From: Hydrangea macrophylla
Lineage: Eukaryota; Streptophyta; Magnoliopsida; Cornales; Hydrangeaceae
Assembly (NCBI GenBank): GCA_033977485.1
Contig: CM066993.1
Span: 26,402,001-26,466,000 of the forward strand
DNA length: 64,000 nt
Direction: 5' to 3'
Made by a program: the position numbers and the translations under genes. Below are positions 58,895-64,000 of the stretch, piece by piece (position 1 is the stretch's first letter; each line of letters begins with the position of its first letter). The notes beneath the pieces were generated by a model. That model was not told where the DNA came from. It ran no database searches and saw only the letters and a program-made list of their open reading frames with translations.

Positions 58895-59189
58895 TGTGGA
58901 TACCGGGATTCCACTGCTTCGTTAGGTTTTCGAAACTCGTTTGATTTTGAATCAAGGAAAGAGAAAAGGTCTGTTGAAAACAGATACAGTGTCGCCACTT
59001 GGTCTTTAAGGAACCAAGAAACCTAATTTTGACTCACCCAAATGGATAAAGGGCACCGGCCCTTCATAACCAAAAAACTTGGTTCGGGGTTTTGGTACGA
59101 GAGAGGAAGGAGCCTTTGTCGCGACTAAAACACCCTCAACTCGCCCCGTCTTTCGACGGGCCTCAATTAGCATCCAAATAATCATCTTA
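58895..59189 (-). repeat. Element C 5' LTR, truncated
   Basis: First 295 bases match 48968-49262 of the 3' LTR, then similarity stops within 'aatcatctta'. The remaining 3 kb of LTR is missing. Confidence 0.9.
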
Positions 59190-59400
59190 AGCAATTTTAC
59201 TATCAGCATATATCACTCCAACATACAATCAATATCAAAAGTAATGCTCGTATATATATATATATATCAAAAGATGTACCACATAGTACACACTAGTCAA
59301 ACTGTGTACCACATGGGACATAGGTTAAAACAGTACTAAGGTCAGCTATTTACAATGTTACTACTACTGATAATATCTATACAAAGCTATGGTCAAATAG

Positions 59401-59763
59401 CTATCTCTTAAGCTCCCAAAAAACATGTGGACAACCTATCCTGATAAAACTAACAAAAACTAAACCTCCTCTAGATCCTGACTCAAAGTCGTCAGTGTCT
59501 GATCTAGCTGGTGGTGCCTCATCCTCTGAAACGATATTCATCTCCTCAAGGGGTACATCCTCAACTAGTGCGACAAGATCTCCGACTAGCACTCCTATAT
59601 CCCAATCCTTAACTAGCTCTACATCCGCGTCCTCTGCCATCATTGCCTGATTAGCGACGTCGATGGCTACAGTAGTGAATCCATAGCTATATCCAATGCC
59701 CCTGCTAATGCAGCATCTCCTATAATAAATCCAGCTGGCTATCTGACCATCTCCGCTATGCAT
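59401..59763 (-). CDS. Hypothetical ORF in the Del-like element
   Basis: 120 residues, acidic in the middle (EDADVELVKDWDIG, EDEAPPARSDTDDF). No recognised domain. It lies downstream of the acidic ORF at 59930-60220 and may be a frameshifted continuation. It may not be expressed. Confidence 0.35.
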   Translation of the reverse strand: MHSGDGQIASWIYYRRCCISRGIGYSYGFTTVAIDVANQAMMAEDADVELVKDWDIGVLVGDLVALVEDVPLEEMNIVSEDEAPPARSDTDDFESGSRGGLVFVSFIRIGCPHVFWELKR

Positions 59764-59929
59764 CCTACTGCTATATCGGCCATAGCTGCCATATGCACTA
59801 TAGGTCTGGCCAGTAACTCAGGCATAACGGGTACCTCGAGCATAACTACTTCCTCGTCAGGAATATCCTCCTCTACTACCTCCATGATCACATCTCCCTC
59901 TACTGGGTCCTTTGGCTCAAGCTCTGGCT

Positions 59930-60220
59930 TTAGCTCTTCGCGGGAACATACTCTGGCTCCTCCGGGTCATTCTCTGGCTCATCATCATCGCCGTCGTCTG
60001 TAGGCTCCTCCTCTACTGGGTCCTTATCGTTCATAAGCTCCTCCTCTCTATCCCCGTTGATATCCTCATTAGGATGCTCATCCTCTGGCTCTGAGTCCTC
60101 CTCACCCTGAATTGGCTCAGGCTTTGGTATTGGTACGTCAGGTACCGGTGATGGTGGGGCTACCGGTGATGGTGCAGCTACAGGCGCTGGTGAAACAGGC
60201 CTGGCTAAAATAGCCTGCAA
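59930..60220 (-). CDS. Proline-rich and acidic ORF in the Del-like element
   Basis: 96 residues: proline/alanine-rich start (SPAPVAAPSPVAPPSP), then a highly acidic tail (EEDSEPEDEHPNED, DGDDDEPENDPEE). Low complexity resembling the N-terminal part of some gypsy Gag proteins. Decayed coding-like sequence seems to extend upstream to about 60550. No Gag capsid motif found, so the assignment is open. Confidence 0.4.
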   Translation of the reverse strand: MQAILARPVSPAPVAAPSPVAPPSPVPDVPIPKPEPIQGEEDSEPEDEHPNEDINGDREEELMNDKDPVEEEPTDDGDDDEPENDPEEPEYVPAKS

Positions 60221-60654
60221 CTCAATCTCATCTACCTCCGGCTACCTCTAAATCAACCTATCCATTTGCTGTATATGGCTGCTCGGGTCATAGCGTAGTT
60301 ATACACACCATGCGTGACTCTGTCGGGTGCGTCGTGCCTATAATATAGAGAGAAGTCCACATCATCTCCTCCAAGTATTGACTAGGTGTCTAGCAAATGT
60401 GACTATAGTAAATCTCTGGTATGGCTGGCTCCATGGTGTCGCCATGAATAACATGTCCGCCAAATGAATCATCTACAAACAGGTGGAAATCTGGATCTAT
60501 GCTAATCTATAAGGAAAACTATCTATCGTCAGAAGGACGAACTTATCTTAAACTCATCCCTTATCTCCGGAAATCTTAAAATACTAGGTCTAGATGGTGT
60601 GGAATCGTTAGTGAACGAAAGTATCACAACCTACAGCTCTAATACCAAAAATCC

Positions 60655-62682
60655 TTTCACGCCTCGGAACAACAAAAATAGAGAAAAATAAATTTCTTTT
60701 TGGGTCCATAGGAAATGACGGGTGAATGTCACTAATTATCCACACTACACAGTACTAGTCAACTAATGCATAAGAACAACAATATTATTAAATTGAATAT
60801 AATAACAGTTGTATCGATTACAAACATCAGAGTGGTCCTTAGGAACCTAGCAGGTCTGGAGACAACATATGCCCAAGTACCCGTTTAAATTAAACATAAT
60901 AAAGTTAAGCAGAATCATAAAACTAAGTATCTATCTTCACTCCCTAGCTGACGTAGGGGTATTCATCGCCATAGTAATCCTCAGCAGGATCACCCTTAGC
61001 ATAACCCTCCTCTGGATAGTAGTCGTCATTGTACTGATCGTTACCTATAGAATCATAAATGGGGTAGGCTAGACGTAGAATGTCCAGGCAATAAAGGCCG
61101 TCAGCTTACTAAGAGCTGAGTGAAATATAAACTAACAAGGTACCAACTATAAGAAGTAAAGCAAATTTATGAAGACACGAGTTAAGTTATACTTTACTAA
61201 TATTTTTCTCCTTTACTCAACGTCGTTAACCAAAAGGGATATAATCTTTCAAACAATGTATCTCAATCTAATGCCATGACTCAATGTTATCTACTAGAAA
61301 CCTTAACTCACTGCCTTTTAAGAGCATATAAACAGCTCACCAGCTTTTAAGAGCATACCATGAATCATCTTGTCTATCTTAGGACTACTTGGTCTAGCTC
61401 ACTGCCTTTAAGAGCATATTAACAGCTCACCACTTTTAAGAGCCTATCATGACCAAGCATCCGTCCATTCAGCATTCCCAAAACCTACCAAACCTACTTA
61501 AGTTTCGTTCTAACATTGACACACGACTATTCCCATTGGTGGATTGACTACTCTGATTGAAATGAAAACGGACAATCAAACTCTATCCATGAATGACATA
61601 TTAACTAACGTTATCATATAAAATTCATTATTCATATACCGTACTTATTCTTTGATGTCACATTATCCCTAATTTTCCCAATAATCACATAATAGAAACT
61701 GGAAACGAACTCAGAACAATCAAACCCTTATTATATGAAATAATGCAAACTATCCATGAACTGCAACTATCAATCGATTGGGACAAGGTACAATGGATTG
61801 GGATAAAGTCATAATAATCGATCAAGGAAAATGGCAATCGATTGTGTCCAAAACAATGGCCATCGATTGCTAAATTTAGCAATCGATTGGGATGACAATC
61901 GATTGGAATTCTATCCAATAGATTGGGTCCAGACTGATGTCAATCAATTGAAAATTATGCCAATCGATTGGCACTTCGTCTTCTCCAGGGAATTTATAAA
62001 ACAGCATATATAAACGTCGCATGGACATATTTAATACGTCCTAGCTTCATAACAACTTGTGTAAACATCAAATAGAGGGACCAAGTGAGTTACAACTCAC
62101 CTAGGGTGTGTAGGGTGTGTTTGGCTTGTTTAGCTTGTGAAAACCCAAGCTCTCTCTCTCCTCATTCTCTTTCTCTTCTCTGTCTCTCTGTCTGCTCTCT
62201 GTCTCTCTCTTTTGTCTTCTTTCTTTCTTTCTTCTTCTTCTCTTTCTCTGTCTTCTTTCTTCTCCTTGAGAGTGTGTATATGCTTATGTATATAAATATA
62301 GATATATGTTGGATGTGTGTATATAATATATATCTCTCACCCTCTTAAGAAATTTGTGAACCAAAACTAACCCAAGGCAATAAATGGACTAGTATAAATA
62401 GAAAGATGAGTTGATATATGTCAAACCACGAGGCAAAGAAGAAAACTTGTCTCTGTAGATGCAAATCGATTGGTTACAAATATTTCATGGCAATCGATTG
62501 TGAGTCAAGGACAGTCGATTAATATATGTCACGTAATAAATTCAGGTTGGTAAGATGGCAATCGATTGGGAAAGATAACAATCGATTGATATGCAAAAAG
62601 TGGCAATCAATTGGAACACAAAGGCAATCAATTAGTATGAAGTCTTATTTACTAATACACTCCAAAAATACAGGGTATTACA
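60655..62682 (-). repeat. 5' LTR of the Del-like element
   Basis: About 2.03 kb. The outer end at 62682 reads TGTAATACCCTG on minus; the inner end is approximate. CAATCGATTG-type palindromes cluster at 61772-61970 and 62462-62640. A pair of roughly 65-70-base direct repeats ('aagagcatat..cagctcacc') lies at about 61310-61455, and a CT-rich tract at about 62148-62270. The candidate target duplication to the right is TTAAG (62683-62687); its partner is lost. Confidence 0.75.
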
Positions 62683-63197
62683 TTAAGGGTAAGAGGATTT
62701 TTTTGATGTGACATTATTTCATATCCATAGAGTTTGATGGATTAATTAGAAGGATTCAAATTGATATGCTATGGAATCTTATATGACTTGTAGGAGTTTG
62801 AAAGTGAGCATTATATCTTGTCAATTCTCTATCTAAAGCAAGGTGAGTAACCTCTATCTTTGAGGAAACTTTTCAAGTAATGAAATTGTGGCATATAAAT
62901 GAATTACTTTCAATTCATGAATTATGAACATGCTTGTACATCATTATTGACTATATGTGTAAGAGATAGAAATGATTATGTTGTTGGAATCATGTTTATG
63001 TGATTATATGGATGAAGAAGCAATTGTTCTATTAGTACAAAGAGAAGGCTCCAAAAGGAAGTGTAGAAAAGCCTCCTAAGGATTGAGTGTTCAATACGCC
63101 TTGTACAGGGTATTGGATAGCTCGAAACAAGGATAAAGGGTGCCATTACGGGCATAGGGTAGTGAGAAGAACAAGAAGCTTTGGAGACAAATACTTA
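62683..63197. other. Unassigned intergenic sequence
   Basis: AT-rich, no ORF or repeat recognised. Low-copy host sequence or an old element. Confidence 0.5.
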
Positions 63198-63480
63198 GGC
63201 TTAGTTTGGTCCCCACGTGGCTTTTTAAAAGGAGCTTATGAAATTTCTTACTAAGTTGTTTGATAATTTTATACAAGTGACACACTACTCTTCAAAAAGA
63301 CATCATGAAACCAAAAGGCAACCTTGAGCTTTTAAAAGCTCCATTCTAGAGCTTTTAAAAGCTCCCCCCGGAAAAATCCTAAGTTCAATTTTTGCAAAGC
63401 TCAAAAACTAGTTACCAAATGAATCAACATGAAATTGTGCTTTAAAAAAAGGAGCACCAAAATGGGGATCAAACTACGCC
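63198..63480. mobile_element. Tourist-like MITE (PIF/Harbinger type)
   Basis: 283 bases with inverted ends GGCTTAGTTTGGTCCCCA and TGGGGATCAAACTACGCC, flanked by a TTA duplication (63195-63197 and 63481-63483). The GGC...GTTTGG-type end and TTA target fit PIF/Harbinger MITEs. The centre holds gagcttttaaaagctc palindromes. Non-coding. Confidence 0.85.
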
Positions 63481-63483
63481 TTA

Positions 63484-64000
63484 CTTGGTTGTGATTCATT
63501 ATGTTACATTGAATTGCATATTCCATGTTTAAATGATATACATGAATTAATGTCAAAGAGCATGTTATTCACTGAACTTCAAACTCATGTGGTTATTGCA
63601 TAACCATTTCAGGTGAAAGGAAAGAGAAAGAGAAACAGAAATAGAGGAAGAAAGAGGAGAGCAAGTGTTTAATGTGTACATTGTATAAGGCATAATTGTT
63701 GTTTGGAACTAAAGGATTATATATTATGTTGTGTTAAGTGAGCATGTGTAGGACTTGATGTGTAAGAGTCTCATGTTTATGTATGAAAGGTTTAGGCAAG
63801 TGCTTTTGCTATTCAAACATGTTTTTGCTTAGATGTCCATGTTGGAAAATAAAGTTTGGATAGAACCTAGCTCGATTGATCGAACCTAATTTTGATCGAT
63901 CGAAATACACACTGTTTTAATTGTTCAAAACGATGACTTTTACGGAAACAGACATCACTTTTTCTAGGACTTTTGAAATCGTGCACCATTTTTAATGTTG
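63484..64000. other. Unassigned sequence with ATCGAT palindromes at the end
   Basis: A purine-rich stretch at about 63613-63665 could encode a short basic peptide after a TTTCAG site, but nothing confirms an exon. Bases 63871-63903 carry tcgattgatcga and gatcgatcga palindromes like those of the solo LTR at 29913-30918, so another LTR may begin near here. Confidence 0.4.

Larger units (their letters stand above)
48968..59189 (-). mobile_element. Element C: E-family retrotransposon derivative with intact gag only
   Basis: Minus strand. 3' LTR 48968-52247, PPT, non-coding region with 59-bp repeats, gag 57425-56196, repeat-bearing leader, tRNA-Arg-type primer site, and a truncated 5' LTR (58895 to about 59189). 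It is colinear with element D. It has no pol. The left flank is element E's pol (ATCGC next to the LTR); the matching right-hand duplication is absent because the 5' LTR is broken. Confidence 0.9.
59190..62682 (-). mobile_element. Del/Tekay-like LTR retrotransposon, truncated
   Basis: Minus-strand 5' LTR (about 60655-62682), an initiator-Met-type primer site at 60636-60647 (TGGTATTAGAGC, one mismatch from TGGTATCAGAGC), then about 1.45 kb of internal sequence ending at the junction near 59189. The LTR termini TGTAATACCC and ..GAGGCGTGAAA resemble Del/Tekay chromovirus LTRs. No RT, integrase or chromodomain remains in the window. Confidence 0.7.

Noticed and set aside
62085..62348. 87-codon Ser/Phe/Leu-rich ORF resembling a signal or membrane protein
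   Set aside because: It is a translated CT-rich microsatellite in the Del-like LTR.

Overview
This window is plant (angiosperm) intergenic DNA made almost wholly of nested LTR retrotransposons. The evidence is Athila-like and Tat/Ogre-like Ty3/gypsy proteins, primer sites matching plant tRNAs, a plant mobile domain, and MITEs. The species cannot be told. I see no host gene, rRNA or tRNA.

Layout, oldest layer outward. Element E is a large Tat/Ogre-type element on the minus strand, visible from 10947 to 48967. Its 3' LTR, PPT and repeat-rich 3' region lie at 10947-17650. Next come two plus-strand (antisense) genes: a plant-mobile-domain gene (17687-42780, exons split by later insertions) and a DUF7745-like gene (42987-44040). 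Decayed pol follows at 44898-48967. Another LTR of the same family (P, plus strand, 1-10946) sits in E's 3' LTR and carries Athila-like element A (2279-10714, target duplication GTCAC). A solo LTR of the E family also sits in E's 3' LTR (11517-14781, duplication GATAT). The mobile-domain gene is interrupted by Athila-like element F (18403-26843, duplication ATAGG) and by element D (28211-42648, duplication GGCTG/GGCGG). D holds a 1-kb solo LTR of another family (29913-30918, duplication CCTCT) and a GC-rich hAT-type MITE (35170-35582, 8-bp duplication). E's pol is interrupted by element C (minus, 48968-59189).

A and F code only for gag and protease; F is intact and A is frameshifted. C and D have E-type LTRs and a gag but no pol, so they look like non-autonomous partners of E. 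C's 5' LTR is cut off at about 59189 and joined to a Del/Tekay-like element (minus; LTR about 60655-62682). The last 1.3 kb is unassigned apart from a Tourist-like MITE (63198-63480).

The points most worth following are: the intron-bearing antisense genes inside E; palindrome arrays in the LTRs of every family, one of which recurs just upstream of the antisense gene; W-box clusters in the E-family LTR; PPT-like motifs repeated inside the elements; and a conserved 16-codon upstream ORF in the Athila-like LTRs.
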